The notes: a model not told the origin generated them from the letters alone. 64,000 bases of DNA from Poriferisodalis sp965208925 (GCF_965208925.1 NZ_OZ242364.1:3038001-3102000); one strand, 5' to 3'; numbered from the stretch's first letter, positions 31,828-41,399 are shown. Made by a program: numbers and translations.

Positions 31828-34185
31828 ATGACTGCACCCACCGATGAGGCCGACCAGTATGGTCCGCCCACGTCCCATCGATCTCGTAGAGCTGAACAAA
31901 GGCGATCACAGCCTCGGTGTCGGCGCCGCTGGGCCAATGTGCTCGTGGCAGCAGCGCTGATCGCCAGCGGCTGCACGGGCGCGGCCGACGAGGTTGCAGT
32001 GCCGCCGGTTACGACGCTGCTCAGCGATGCCATCCCCGCCACGACCGCTCCCCCGCCAGCACCGCAAGACGACGCTGAGGCTGACCCGCGCGCCGCATAT
32101 TTCGATATCGACCGCGTGCTCGACATCCGCATCGAAATCGACGTCGAGGACTGGGATGTCCTGCGCAACCAGACCCGCACCCTCGCTGACGTGTTCGCGG
32201 AGATCTCCGAATACAGCCTCTCGCAGCCCTTCGCCAGCATCTACACGTGGTTCGGCGCCACGGTGACCGTCGACGGCGAGACGCACGCCGATGTGGGTGT
32301 GCGCAAGAAGGGATTCGTGGGCTCCCAGAGTTCCACCAAGCCCTCGCTCAAGCTGCGCTTCGACAAGTACATCGACGGCCAGTCCCTCGCTGGGGGCATG
32401 AACCGGATGACGCTGAACAACAGCGTTCAGGACCCCTCGATACTCAACACCTGCCTGGCCTACCGGGTGTTCGCAGCGGCTGGCAATCCCGCACCGCGCT
32501 GCAACTTCGCCACGGTGTCGGTGAATGGCGCCGATCTCGGGCTGTACGTGCATGTGGAGGAGTTCAAGGCGCCGTTCCTGTCGCACCACTTCGGGAGCGC
32601 TGAAGGCAACTTGTACGAGGGCACGGTCAGCGACTTCACGCCGGAGTTCCGCGGCACCTTCGAGAAGAAGACCAACGAGGACGCCGACGACTGGTCCGAC
32701 ATCGACGCCGTTGTTGCGGCCTTGCGCGATCCTTCAGACGCCGGCTTGGAGGCGCTGGGCGAAATTGTTGACCTCGACCGGTTCCTGTCGTTCTGGGCGA
32801 CGGAGGTGCTGGTGGGTCACTGGGACGGTTACGCCGGTGACCGGAACAACTACTGGTTCTACCGGGTGCCGGATGGGCGGTTCGTGTTCCTGCCGTGGGG
32901 CACCGACGGCACATTCCACCTCTCCGATGACCCCAATCCCTTCGACAACATCTCCGACCCGCCGCCATCGGTGTTGGCGCTGACCGCCATTCCCAACCGC
33001 CTGTACAACGACGCCGACTGGCAGGCGAAATACGTCGCCCGGCTGAAGCAGATCCTGGACGACGTCTGGGACGAGACCGAGCTGCTGGCGGCAGTTGACG
33101 AGATGGCCGCGATCGTGCAGCAGCACGCTCTTCCCGCCGAGGCCAGCACTGCCGAGCGGGACACCGAGCGAGTGCGGACGTTCATCTCGAAGCGCAAGGC
33201 CGAGATTCTCGATGATCTCTCGCCGGAGCCGCCGGAGTGGCCCGAGGCCGAAGCAACTGCACCGCCCTCTGCCGGGTCGGGGACTGTCGAGGTCGCCTTC
33301 GAGACCACCTGGGGCAGCAACCTGAATCCCAATCCGCTCGCGCAGGGAACGGTACACAGCATGCTGCTGAACGGTGCTCCCGAAGCAGTAGGGGGAACGG
33401 GCGTGTTTGCTGGCGAAGCGAGCCCGGAAGAGAGGATCTTGCTTCCGGGAGTCGATGATCCGGCGTCGATCGTGGTCGTGAAACTCGAAGGTGACGGTTC
33501 GGTCAGCGGGATGTCACTGGTGGTGGATCCCGGGCAGTTGATAGCAGGCACCACATTGGTCATCGGCGAGAGTGCCATCGCAGGGGGAATCTGGTCGATC
33601 CCGCCGGGAGCGTCGGCGCCGGACAGCTTTTCGCCCTTCACCGAAGGGGTGCTGGACCTGTCGAGCGGCAGCACTACCCCCGGCGCTGCCGTCGTCGGCA
33701 CGTTCTCGGGTGCGTTCGGGTGGTCTCCGTCGCCGGCGGATAGCGCTGGTGCAGACACGCCAGACGCCGATGCCTCCGCTGGGCCGCTCGATGTCGGTTT
33801 GGTCATCAACGAGGTGGCCGCCAAGGGGGACCCGCTCGACTGGTTCGAGCTGTACAACGCATCGCCGGTCCCCATAGCGCTCGACGGCTTGGAGATGGCT
33901 GACGATCTCACCGATGTCGGAAAGCGGGTGCCGTTCCCGGCCGGCACGGTCATCGGGCCGGGCGAGTACCTGCAGTTCAGCCTCGACAAGGCGGCTTGGC
34001 CAGGTTTCGCGCTCGGCAGCGACGAGGAACTGGGCATCTGGCTGCTCGACGGCACGCTCGTGGCCAGCGTCGACTGGGACGATGGCCAATCCGGTGCCGA
34101 TGAGAGCTACGCCCGTGTGCCCGATGTCACTGGCCGCTTCCAGACGGTCGGCACCCCGACTCCAGGCGCCGCGAACCAGCCGTAA
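31828..34185 (+). CDS. CotH-kinase-like lipoprotein with lamin-tail domain
   Basis: 785 residues. A basic N-terminus (about 17-36) leads to a hydrophobic stretch ending LIASGC, a lipoprotein cleavage site. The CotH region (about 90-470) has KPSLKLRFDKY, NRMTLNNSVQDPSILN, VNGADLGLYVHVEEF and GNLYEG. CotH proteins are atypical kinases that phosphorylate surface or spore proteins, or act as structural proteins. An Ala/Pro-rich joint and a beta domain of uncertain type follow. The end (about 658-785) is a lamin-tail domain (LVINEVAAKGDPLDWFELYN), often seen on extracellular proteins. The start is uncertain because the 28-base gap to the divergent gene leaves little room for promoters; a later GTG is possible. 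Confidence 0.85.
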   Translation: MTAPTDEADQYGPPTSHRSRRAEQRRSQPRCRRRWANVLVAAALIASGCTGAADEVAVPPVTTLLSDAIPATTAPPPAPQDDAEADPRAAYFDIDRVLDIRIEIDVEDWDVLRNQTRTLADVFAEISEYSLSQPFASIYTWFGATVTVDGETHADVGVRKKGFVGSQSSTKPSLKLRFDKYIDGQSLAGGMNRMTLNNSVQDPSILNTCLAYRVFAAAGNPAPRCNFATVSVNGADLGLYVHVEEFKAPFLSHHFGSAEGNLYEGTVSDFTPEFRGTFEKKTNEDADDWSDIDAVVAALRDPSDAGLEALGEIVDLDRFLSFWATEVLVGHWDGYAGDRNNYWFYRVPDGRFVFLPWGTDGTFHLSDDPNPFDNISDPPPSVLALTAIPNRLYNDADWQAKYVARLKQILDDVWDETELLAAVDEMAAIVQQHALPAEASTAERDTERVRTFISKRKAEILDDLSPEPPEWPEAEATAPPSAGSGTVEVAFETTWGSNLNPNPLAQGTVHSMLLNGAPEAVGGTGVFAGEASPEERILLPGVDDPASIVVVKLEGDGSVSGMSLVVDPGQLIAGTTLVIGESAIAGGIWSIPPGASAPDSFSPFTEGVLDLSSGSTTPGAAVVGTFSGAFGWSPSPADSAGADTPDADASAGPLDVGLVINEVAAKGDPLDWFELYNASPVPIALDGLEMADDLTDVGKRVPFPAGTVIGPGEYLQFSLDKAAWPGFALGSDEELGIWLLDGTLVASVDWDDGQSGADESYARVPDVTGRFQTVGTPTPGAANQP

Positions 34186-34266
34186 CGTGATGATCGTGCC
34201 GGCCGCTTGATCTGACGACCCAAACCCAATGGGCAGGCGGGCGCTCGCTCCTGAAGCTGCTGACGC

Positions 34267-34698
34267 CTAGGCCGGTGTGTGCTCGAAGGGCAGGTTCGAG
34301 TAGCGGCTCTGGGTCACCGTCACCCGCAGCACCACCCGGTTCTCAAGGTTGTCCCGCATCGGGAACGGCTTGGACGTGTACTTGTGACTGATGGCGTCCA
34401 TGGCGGCCATGTCGGGGTCGGGCTCGACTTCGGCGACGCCTCGCAGCTGCATTTCCTCGTAGGGGTTGTCCATGTCAACGATCGAGATGGCGACTCGGGG
34501 GTCGCGCAGGATGTTCTGGGTCTTTAGCGATGTCCGCCCGGTGGCCATGATCACGGTCGAAGCGTCGACGAGGTCGATCCAGATCGGGTCGAGCTTCGGC
34601 GAGCCGTCTGCACGCACAGTTGCGAGGTGCGCGAAGTTTGGCCGGCGCACCAGTGCCTGCGCCTCTGCGGCCATGGCCTTCGGAGTCGGCGTCGTCAT
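34267..34698 (-). CDS. Pyridoxamine-oxidase-fold, F420-type flavoenzyme
   Basis: 143 residues. The split-barrel sequence ALVRRPNFAHLATVRADGSPKLDPIWID is the typical opening of actinobacterial PPOX-class F420-dependent enzymes, with strand VAISIVDMDNPYEEMQLRGVAEV. These small cytosolic proteins bind F420, FMN, heme or biliverdin; reduction by F420H2 is the commonest annotation. The opening residues MTTPTP and the convergent position with CotH give no pathway hint. The exact cofactor cannot be read from the sequence. Confidence 0.85.
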   Translation of the reverse strand: MTTPTPKAMAAEAQALVRRPNFAHLATVRADGSPKLDPIWIDLVDASTVIMATGRTSLKTQNILRDPRVAISIVDMDNPYEEMQLRGVAEVEPDPDMAAMDAISHKYTSKPFPMRDNLENRVVLRVTVTQSRYSNLPFEHTPA

Positions 34699-34803
34699 GA
34701 GTTCCCTCGCTTCGTGACCGGGTCGGTGTGCAGGCGCTCACCGTAAACGCAAGCGCCGGGGCACCGCCTGCATGGTGACTCGTGTGTTGCGGGGCGGACC
34801 TCG

Positions 34804-35343
34804 CTAGTCGACGAGGAGCGCAGACTCGACGCGTGCATCGCCAAGCTGGCGCCGGCCGTGGAGGAACGCGAGCTCGACGATGAACGAGAAACCGACGAGC
34901 TTGCCGCCGCCCAGCGTGACGAGCTGAGCAGACGCGGCCGCTGTGCCGCCGGTGGCCAACACGTCGTCGACGATCAGCACTCGCTTCCCGTCGGCGACGG
35001 CATCGGTGTGCATCTCGAGACGCTCAGCGCCGTACTCCAGCTCGTAGTCGGCACCCAGTGCGGAGCGAGGCAGCTTGCCCGGCTTGCGCAGCGGTACAAA
35101 CCCGGCGCCCAGCCGATCTGCTGCCGTCCCGCCGATCACAAAGCCCCGGGCTTCGGGAGCAGCAACGAGCTCAACGCCGTGCTCCTCGAACGGTGCAACC
35201 AACTCGTCGACGCACGCTGCCAAGCCGGCCGGGTCCCCCAGCAACGGCGTGATGTCCTTGAACACGATCCCCGGCCGCGGAAAGTCCGGCACGTCCCGAA
35301 TCAACCCCCGCCACACCTCCAGATTCTCTCCCACGCCCGACAT
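34804..35343 (-). CDS. apt: Adenine phosphoribosyltransferase
   Basis: 179 residues, the normal size. It converts adenine and PRPP to AMP in purine salvage. IRDVPDFPRPGIVFKDITPLLGD is the N-terminal hallmark, and RVLIVDDVLATGGTA is the PRPP-binding loop, with VAAPEARGFVIG upstream. All expected residues appear intact. It lies between an F420-type enzyme and a methyltransferase on the same strand with short gaps (105 and 18 bases). This is the clearest housekeeping gene in the window. Confidence 0.96.
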   Translation of the reverse strand: MSGVGENLEVWRGLIRDVPDFPRPGIVFKDITPLLGDPAGLAACVDELVAPFEEHGVELVAAPEARGFVIGGTAADRLGAGFVPLRKPGKLPRSALGADYELEYGAERLEMHTDAVADGKRVLIVDDVLATGGTAAASAQLVTLGGGKLVGFSFIVELAFLHGRRQLGDARVESALLVD

Positions 35344-35361
35344 CTCGTCATCCCCAGGCAG

Positions 35362-36129
35362 CTATGGGCGCTGGGCGACGAACAGTGTGGAGATGTAGGG
35401 GATTTCCAACTGGCCGGAGGGGTGATGTTGCCCGAGCAGTGTTCGCAGGCGTCGGGTCGTCTCTTCCTCGCCCAGGAGTTTGACGACGGTGTGCATCTGG
35501 GATGAGGACCGAGCTAGTTCGATGAACTGCTCGTGGGTCAGCGGCCGGGCCCATTCTGTGGCGGATCTGGCCACATCGTCGAATCCGGCCTCCGACAGCT
35601 CGCTGACGACATCGAAACTGCGGTAATCGCGGGTGTAACCCGGGCTGTGCTCTTCGAGGAACGACTCGTAGTCCTCAAAGAGCGGGAGCTGCCGCAACGC
35701 ACGGTCGTTCTGGATGATCCCGATCACCCCACCGGGAGCCAATACTCGCCGAGCTTCGGTGTAGAAGCGACGGTGGTCGAACCAATGCAATGCCTGCGCG
35801 GCGATCACCAAACCTGCTGATGCGTCCTCAAGAGGCAAGTCCTCGGCGGTGCCGACACGGAATTCGACGGCTGCGCCTCGACTGTCGCTCATAGCCTGCG
35901 CTCGCATGGCTTCGCCGGGTTCGATGCCGACGATGCGCCACTCAGGCAAGATCAGCGCGAGTTGCCGCGTGGCGATGCCCGTGCCCGAGCCGACATCGAC
36001 AGCCAGCTGGGGTACAGAGCGGCCATCGAGCCTCGCTCGCAAACCAGCCCACAGCGATTCGGGATACCCAGGCCGAGCCCGGCTGTAAGCACCCGCAAGC
36101 TCGTTGAACGCCTGCTGGCGATCAGTCAT
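35362..36129 (-). CDS. Class I SAM-dependent methyltransferase
   Basis: 255 residues. Motif I is LAVDVGSGTGIATRQLA (about 41-57), the acidic residue follows in VGIEPGEAM and motif IV is AAQALHWFD. The arrangement FNELAGAYSRARPGYPESLW matches type 11 methyltransferases annotated as ubiquinone/menaquinone or trans-aconitate-like enzymes. The ATG at 36129 overlaps the stop of the GcvT-like gene by 8 bases, so the two are coupled. Acceptor unknown; a one-carbon link with the GcvT-like protein is possible. Confidence 0.88.
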   Translation of the reverse strand: MTDRQQAFNELAGAYSRARPGYPESLWAGLRARLDGRSVPQLAVDVGSGTGIATRQLALILPEWRIVGIEPGEAMRAQAMSDSRGAAVEFRVGTAEDLPLEDASAGLVIAAQALHWFDHRRFYTEARRVLAPGGVIGIIQNDRALRQLPLFEDYESFLEEHSPGYTRDYRSFDVVSELSEAGFDDVARSATEWARPLTHEQFIELARSSSQMHTVVKLLGEEETTRRLRTLLGQHHPSGQLEIPYISTLFVAQRP

Positions 36130-37318
36130 GGCGGTTGGGGATGTCGACGAGGAGGCCTCTTGGGATGAGGCGTTCGGGGTCGTACATCGGCAGCGTGCAC
36201 AGCTCGCCGCGCAGCATGGTGCCCTCGTGAGACTCCACATCGAGCCGGGTGCCGGGGCCGTCAGCCGGGTCGTCCATGCGAGCGATGGCGACACCGCATT
36301 GCAGGTACGGCGACCAAGCGGTCGAGCACACCCGGCCGATCGGCGCGCCGTTGCGCCTCAGCGTGCGGCCGAGCTGTGCGATATCTCCTTGTGTCCGCAG
36401 ACCCCAGGTACGACACGCTCGGTCGGCGCGCTCCAGCGCCGCCTTGCCGACGAAGTCGGACTTGTTGAGGTCGACGAAGCGGCCGAGGCCGACCTCGAAC
36501 GGGTTGACCGTTCGGTCGAAGTCGGACCCTGCGTTGAGGAGCCCGGCCTCAATGCGGCGCGCCCGGAACACCTGCGCCGACGTGATGATCATGCCGAAGG
36601 CTTGGCCGACGTCGAGAATGCGATCGCCGACCGCTTCACGGTCGATGTCGGGTGCGAGGTAGAACTCCCAGCCCAGCTCATTGGTGAAGCCCGACCGGGT
36701 GATTACCACCGGCTGACCGGCGATCGAGACCTCCGCTATGTCGAAGTAGCGGAACGGCTCAGGCGGCTCGCCGTCGACGACCGCAGCGAGCACCTGAAGC
36801 GAACGAGGCCCCTGCACCTGGCTCACCCAGACATCGGGGTCCCGCACCTCCACATCGAGGTCGGCGGCGTGCGCCCGGTACCAGCCATACAGGTCGCCGT
36901 TGGCCTGCGCCATCCAGAACCGGTCCTCGGCCAGGCGCAGCATCACCCCGTCGTTGATCATGCCGCCGTCGTGGAAGCAAGCGAATTGATAGGCACAGCG
37001 CCCGACACGCACCTTGGACACATCCCTGGGGAACACCCGGTTCGCGAGCCGCTCGGCATCGGGGCCCACAAGCTCGATGGGCAGCTCGCCGGTGTGCCGC
37101 AAAATCACCTCCCGGCGCACCTTCCAGTACATCTCGGTCGCCGAGACGTCGGCGAAGCGCACCGGCGTCAGGCGACCGTTGTAGATCTGGTACTCGGGAT
37201 CGTGCGCCAGCTCCTGGTACATCAGCGGGTGCGGCGCCATCGACATGCCGAGCTCGCTCGGAGGAACGCCCTCGGCGGACAGCGCTTTCGCCACGAACCT
37301 CAGCGGCGGCGGCTTCAC
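36122..37318 (-). CDS. GcvT-family tetrahydrofolate-dependent aminomethyltransferase-like protein
   Basis: 398 residues. Typical segments are YQIYNGRLTPVRFADVSATEMYWKVRREVILRHTG split by a short gap, ITRSGFTNELGWEFYL (the GYTGExGxE-like folate loop) and AQVFRARRIEAGLLNAG. The family covers glycine-cleavage T protein, DMSP demethylase and other folate demethylases; no gcvH or gcvP neighbour is present, so a stand-alone demethylase is more likely. The GTG at 37318 gives the longest frame but lacks a good ribosome site; ATG 37246 is an alternative. It is coupled by overlap to the downstream methyltransferase. Confidence 0.8.
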   Translation of the reverse strand: MKPPPLRFVAKALSAEGVPPSELGMSMAPHPLMYQELAHDPEYQIYNGRLTPVRFADVSATEMYWKVRREVILRHTGELPIELVGPDAERLANRVFPRDVSKVRVGRCAYQFACFHDGGMINDGVMLRLAEDRFWMAQANGDLYGWYRAHAADLDVEVRDPDVWVSQVQGPRSLQVLAAVVDGEPPEPFRYFDIAEVSIAGQPVVITRSGFTNELGWEFYLAPDIDREAVGDRILDVGQAFGMIITSAQVFRARRIEAGLLNAGSDFDRTVNPFEVGLGRFVDLNKSDFVGKAALERADRACRTWGLRTQGDIAQLGRTLRRNGAPIGRVCSTAWSPYLQCGVAIARMDDPADGPGTRLDVESHEGTMLRGELCTLPMYDPERLIPRGLLVDIPNRHD

Positions 37319-37411
37319 CGGAACAGCATGCGCGACAGCGCGCGAACAGACAAGCGAAGGCGCCGCGCTATCCGTGTACGCCGGGGGCGGCGGCCCTTCC
37401 GCAATCGCGGG

Positions 37412-37831
37412 CTAGATGCGGACGAGTCGGAAGACCGGAATCTCGCGGCCGTGCTCGGTGGCGCTCTTCTCGTACTCGGCGAACTGCGGCATCAGAGCAG
37501 CTTGGGCATCGAACAGCCGCTTGCGCTCGTCACCGTCGGTGAGCACCGCCGTGGCCTCCCACGTATCGGCGCCGACTTCAACCGTGACGGCCGGGTTGGC
37601 GACGAGGTTGTGATACCACTGCGGGTTCTCAGGAGCGCCGCCCTTGGAGGCGATGACCACGATGTCGTCGCCGTCGGTGGAGTAGACGAGCGGCGAGCAC
37701 AGCTCCCGTCCGGTCTTGGCGCCGGTCATGGTCACGAGGATCATCGGCGCCCCCTTGAGCCAGCCGCTGCAGTTGCCCCCGTTCTCGCGGAACTCCTTGA
37801 TCACAGGCTCGTTCATCTTCACAAAGTCCAC
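37412..37831 (-). CDS. Deazaflavin-dependent nitroreductase family protein (DDN-like)
   Basis: 139 residues. The pattern FRENGGNCSGWLKGAPMILV, TMTGAKTGRELCSPLVY and PQWYHNLVANPAVTVEVG is typical of the F420H2-dependent quinone or nitro reductases of actinobacteria, including Ddn. These reduce quinones or nitroaromatics, often at the membrane surface. The start is a GTG at 37831 with AGGAG about 8 bases upstream. Neighbour upstream is a phytanoyl-CoA dioxygenase-like gene 22 bases away. Together with the gene at 34267, this points to an F420-making host. Confidence 0.88.
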   Translation of the reverse strand: MDFVKMNEPVIKEFRENGGNCSGWLKGAPMILVTMTGAKTGRELCSPLVYSTDGDDIVVIASKGGAPENPQWYHNLVANPAVTVEVGADTWEATAVLTDGDERKRLFDAQAALMPQFAEYEKSATEHGREIPVFRLVRI

Positions 37832-37853
37832 GGAAATCTCCTGTCTGGCGAAC

Positions 37854-38741
37854 TCAGGCAGTATTGCCGCTTGGACCGATGACGTCCTGCATCTCGCGGA
37901 CGTGGCGCAGCCACAGCCCGCCGCCGTTGAACGGACGCGGGTCGTAGGAGGCGTGCCCGAGCAGCCGTTGCACGCGCTCGCTCTGGCCCGAGAGCTCTCC
38001 GAGGCTGAAGTCCATCGGGCTAGCTTCTTCAGGCGTCAGCCACCCGGCTACGAAGCTGACGTGGAATGCCCGGCGCCACCGGTCATCGGTCTGGTTGGCG
38101 CCGCCGCCATGCAGCACGTATCCCGAATAGACGAGCGCATCGCCCGGCCCCAGTTCCGCCGGTACCGACTCCCGCTCTTCGTAGCGGTTGAGCTCCGACA
38201 GCCGGTGGCTGCCCGGCACCACCCGGGTGGCGCCCAGCTCCTCGGTCACATCCTCCAGGCCGATCATGGCGCTGACCGTGACCTCGGGCGAATCGGGCCA
38301 CGTCGCCTTCACGAACGCCCACCAGTTGTTGGCATCGCGGTGCAGAAACTGGGCGGGCTCGCCTGGTCCGATGTACATCACCTGGGCGGTGTTCAGCCAG
38401 TACGAGCCGCATATCGGCAGCAGCACCGCGTCGGCGATCTGGGCGTAGAGCTCGTTGTCGAGAACGTCGAAGAACGCCGGCGTCAGCCTGGCCAGGCTGG
38501 AGAAGCGGATCGTGTTCGACCCGACGAAGAGCTTGCCGTCGTCGCCGAGCCCCTGCGTCGCCCCACCCGGCTGGACTCCTCGGGCGAACTCATCGGCCGC
38601 CTCCCGCATCTGGGCGATCGTCTCAGCGCCGAACATGCTCTCGACGATCACCCCACCGTCATCTCGCATCGCCTCAAGAATCGGCTCCAGTCCCTCTGCT
38701 GCGGGAATCCTCTGCAACGATCGAACGGCGGTCTTGCTCAT
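37854..38741 (-). CDS. Phytanoyl-CoA dioxygenase (PhyH) family protein
   Basis: 295 residues. Iron ligands are proposed in FLHRDANN (His134, Asp136) and VLHGGG (His211), with the 2-oxoglutarate-binding Arg in DRWRRAF. PhyH proteins hydroxylate alpha to CoA esters or modify amino acids and natural products; many serve unknown pathways in marine bacteria. No acyl-CoA motif is seen. The ATG at 38741 begins MSKTAVRSL. It lies 52 bases after the end of the defence island, with the DDN-like gene immediately downstream. Substrate unknown. Confidence 0.87.
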   Translation of the reverse strand: MSKTAVRSLQRIPAAEGLEPILEAMRDDGGVIVESMFGAETIAQMREAADEFARGVQPGGATQGLGDDGKLFVGSNTIRFSSLARLTPAFFDVLDNELYAQIADAVLLPICGSYWLNTAQVMYIGPGEPAQFLHRDANNWWAFVKATWPDSPEVTVSAMIGLEDVTEELGATRVVPGSHRLSELNRYEERESVPAELGPGDALVYSGYVLHGGGANQTDDRWRRAFHVSFVAGWLTPEEASPMDFSLGELSGQSERVQRLLGHASYDPRPFNGGGLWLRHVREMQDVIGPSGNTA

Positions 38742-38793
38742 GGAGGCACGTCTCGGCATTCGGGGCCCGCTCATCGGGCCGTCTGCCCAGAAA

Positions 38794-39633
38794 CTACCTG
38801 TCGGCCAGCGCCTGCAAGTCGGTACACGCCTTGTACAGGACGCGCTCGATCTGAAGACTGGGTGGCACGTCCGTGCGCTTGCGGTACGTCGTGAACTGAT
38901 CTTCGGCGACGGGTTCAAAGCAGAAAACCCCTACGGCGTCCACCACCTGTTCCGCTGTCGAGGCCCATCTCATGGCGCGGACGAAATCAGCTTGGTTGAC
39001 GACTCGGATTCCGATGAAGAAGTAGATCATCGGCTCGATGCCTCGGAGCCAAGTCGTGATGTCACCGCCGCCAGCTCCACCGGTGCGCTCGCCAGCACCC
39101 TCGGCCACGCGCCGTCGGCTGTATTCGCCCTTGAGATCGATGCTCTTGAAGGCGAGTTCCTTGACACGCTTGTCGATGTCGGCTGAGCCAGGCCGACCGT
39201 CCGGTTTCTGCTTCGGATTGTTGGCGTGCTTCGGCGTCCCGAACATCTTCGCTTCGAGTAGAAACCGGATTGGGCCCTCGTCTGGGAACGCACCATCGAG
39301 GTTGTGTACTGGGACGATCAGTCCGGGAACTCGAGACCTCGTTGCCAGAGCTCCGATGCCGGAGCAGTTCTGAAGCAACACAGCGAGCAAGTCGTTGAAG
39401 AAGTCACCCTTGCCGTTTTGAAGGTCGGCAGTCAGTTCAGACTTCGCCTCATCGGACAGGTCCGCGCCTGCAGTCGCAGCGACGGACCCATCGAACGCCT
39501 CCATTGCACTCAGGAACGACTCTTCGACTTGATCCCAGCTCCCGTGCCCCTGTTGGACGGCGTCCTCGAAAACGGGAGTGAATGGCCTGCATCGGGGACT
39601 CGTCATCCACCGAGGTGTCGATGTCTCGCTCAT
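38794..39633 (-). CDS. Probable restriction endonuclease of the adjacent methyltransferase
   Basis: 279 residues. I do not recognise a named family. A PD-(D/E)XK-like core can be proposed: Asp in VHNLDGAFPDEG and E-x-K in FLLEAKMFG, near residues 112-130, preceded by a helical segment and followed by many Lys/Arg (HANNPKQKPDGRPG). It begins 12 bases after the stop of the DNA methyltransferase, the normal place for a type II partner, which is the main argument. GAGG precedes the ATG at 39633; ATG 39606 is possible. Recognition site unknown. A different nuclease or accessory role is not excluded. Confidence 0.6.
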   Translation of the reverse strand: MSETSTPRWMTSPRCRPFTPVFEDAVQQGHGSWDQVEESFLSAMEAFDGSVAATAGADLSDEAKSELTADLQNGKGDFFNDLLAVLLQNCSGIGALATRSRVPGLIVPVHNLDGAFPDEGPIRFLLEAKMFGTPKHANNPKQKPDGRPGSADIDKRVKELAFKSIDLKGEYSRRRVAEGAGERTGGAGGGDITTWLRGIEPMIYFFIGIRVVNQADFVRAMRWASTAEQVVDAVGVFCFEPVAEDQFTTYRKRTDVPPSLQIERVLYKACTDLQALADR

Positions 39634-39645
39634 TGCCTCGGTGGC

Positions 39646-41358
39646 CTACATCCGTACCCGGGACCGAGACGTCGAAAGAACTGAGAGGGCGCCTTGGTCG
39701 AGTCCATACACCCTCGCAGCTGCACTGGTGGCTGCCCCGACATCTCGGATGCGGAAGGCCGTGCGCAAGTCTTCTTCGTCAGTCGCTGCGAGCTCCGTCG
39801 GCTCAGGCACCCGAATCTTGCGGAGGTATTGAGCCTGGAAGCGGTAGGTGCCGCCCCGCATCTTGACGCAGTAGGCCCCGACGAACAGGTTCGCGACGTC
39901 CGAGAGCAGAAGACCCCCGAGAACTTCGAGGTCCCAAGTGTCCGAGACGACGTAATAGAGGTTGTGGTGGGGGTAGTAGAGCCCGACGTCGAGTACCGGA
40001 TGTGCGGTCGACTTGATGTCGGGTAGTAGCAGCTTCGGCCTCTCAAGCAGCCCAGGTGTCACGCGGTCAATCGTCCGATACCAAGCGCTCGGTCTCCGGC
40101 GAGCAACGTGCCGACTCCTCACATGCGATTCGTGTGTACGCAGATGCGCGGCCAGACCTGGGAAGTCCGCGAGGTCTACCAGCCGCCCTTCTCGCCAAGG
40201 GTTGATGAGGTACTTGCCGGACCACTTCGCTTCACCATCCGCAGTGTCGCTCGCTGTCAGAATCGGCAGCAGTCGATCGTCCTCGATGCCGTTCGGATTG
40301 TCGGACACGTAAACGTCGTCGCACCCAGTAGCGACGCCGATGCCCACTCGCGTCCCTGTGTGCGGGTCTTCGAGGGAACGAAACCGCGACTCGAGATCGG
40401 CCAGTACCTCAAGCGTGCTCGGCGCACCACTCGGCCAGTGAGCGCTGCCCTTGGGCCAATCTCGTAGCTCGGCAGTCTCGAATGACTCGCCGGCAGGCGT
40501 CTCTTGTGCCTCGGACCGAAGCCAAGTTGCAAGGCTGCGGCTCGCCGACTCGTCGAAGGACTTGCCAGCCTCGACGAGTCGAACGGGTCCCTGGGGGGCA
40601 TTTCGAATCACGGCGATAGCTGGGTACGCAGAAACAGCTGCCTCAAACGCATCGGCGTCGTGCATCTCGATGAGTGTCTCTACTGCGTAGTGCTCACCGA
40701 CGAGCTGTCGTAGGCGGGCGCCGTACTGGTTGCGCATCCAACGGTCAGCGCAAATGAAGCCGAGACGGCCACCCGGACGCAGTAGCGCGAGGCCCTTCTC
40801 GAAGAATCCGACGAACAGGTCCGCCCGCCCTCGCATCGTCGAACACGCTGCCCTGTACGCGCCGCTGACTTCGTCCGGGATGTGCTCCAGCCGGACATAG
40901 GGCGGATTGCCAACGACGAAATCTGCGCTGAGGTCCCTGTGATCGGTGAGCAGGAAGTCACTGGTCGTGACCCATTGCTCAGCGAGGTCCTCGGCGACAC
41001 TGACCGGCTCTCCGAGTTCGAGGAGCTTGGCCACGGCGGCTTTTCGCGTGTGTTCAGCGTTGTGAGACAGCAGATCGAAGCCGTTGACCGCGTCGCCGAG
41101 ATCGGCAAGCGTCCGACCGTGCTGTCTGCAAGACGCCGACAACCGCTCAATGATCGGGATCAGAAATGCGCCACAGCCGCACGACGGCTCCACGACGGTC
41201 GCGGCCCCAAGGTCCTCTTCAGGGCGGTACCCGACCAAGTCCAGTATGAGATCGACCACCCACCGGCGCGTGAAGACCTCGCCGTGTTCGCCCTTGGGAT
41301 CTGGCGCCCAAGTAATCGGCGGCGTCGTGCTCGTGAGCGTCAACTGGGCACCCCTCAT
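39646..41358 (-). CDS. N6-adenine DNA methyltransferase, type II
   Basis: 570 residues. Motif I is VVEPSCGCGAFLIPI (about 56-70) and motif IV is NPPY in FVVGNPPYVRLEHI (about 148-161), in the gamma order of TaqI-like enzymes. The remainder is a target-recognition region typical of stand-alone or type II/IIG methyltransferases, ending with YRFQAQYLRKIRVPEP. There is no nuclease or helicase domain in the chain itself, so cleavage should come from the neighbour at 38794-39633. It protects host DNA by methylating adenine at the shared site. An inverted repeat lies 28 bases before the start. Confidence 0.88.
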   Translation of the reverse strand: MRGAQLTLTSTTPPITWAPDPKGEHGEVFTRRWVVDLILDLVGYRPEEDLGAATVVEPSCGCGAFLIPIIERLSASCRQHGRTLADLGDAVNGFDLLSHNAEHTRKAAVAKLLELGEPVSVAEDLAEQWVTTSDFLLTDHRDLSADFVVGNPPYVRLEHIPDEVSGAYRAACSTMRGRADLFVGFFEKGLALLRPGGRLGFICADRWMRNQYGARLRQLVGEHYAVETLIEMHDADAFEAAVSAYPAIAVIRNAPQGPVRLVEAGKSFDESASRSLATWLRSEAQETPAGESFETAELRDWPKGSAHWPSGAPSTLEVLADLESRFRSLEDPHTGTRVGIGVATGCDDVYVSDNPNGIEDDRLLPILTASDTADGEAKWSGKYLINPWREGRLVDLADFPGLAAHLRTHESHVRSRHVARRRPSAWYRTIDRVTPGLLERPKLLLPDIKSTAHPVLDVGLYYPHHNLYYVVSDTWDLEVLGGLLLSDVANLFVGAYCVKMRGGTYRFQAQYLRKIRVPEPTELAATDEEDLRTAFRIRDVGAATSAAARVYGLDQGALSVLSTSRSRVRM

Positions 41359-41385
41359 CGCCGGGTCCTCGCTTCAGAAATCAAA

Positions 41386-41399
41386 CTACATCTGTGTAG
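41386..41399. promoter_or_regulatory. Small inverted repeat before the methyltransferase gene
   Basis: CTACA, spacer TCTG, TGTAG form a perfect 5-bp palindrome 28-41 bases upstream of the methyltransferase ATG, in a 138-base AT-richer gap after the TIGR02391-like gene. Restriction-modification systems often control expression through such operators; no controller protein is recognised. Confidence 0.3.
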
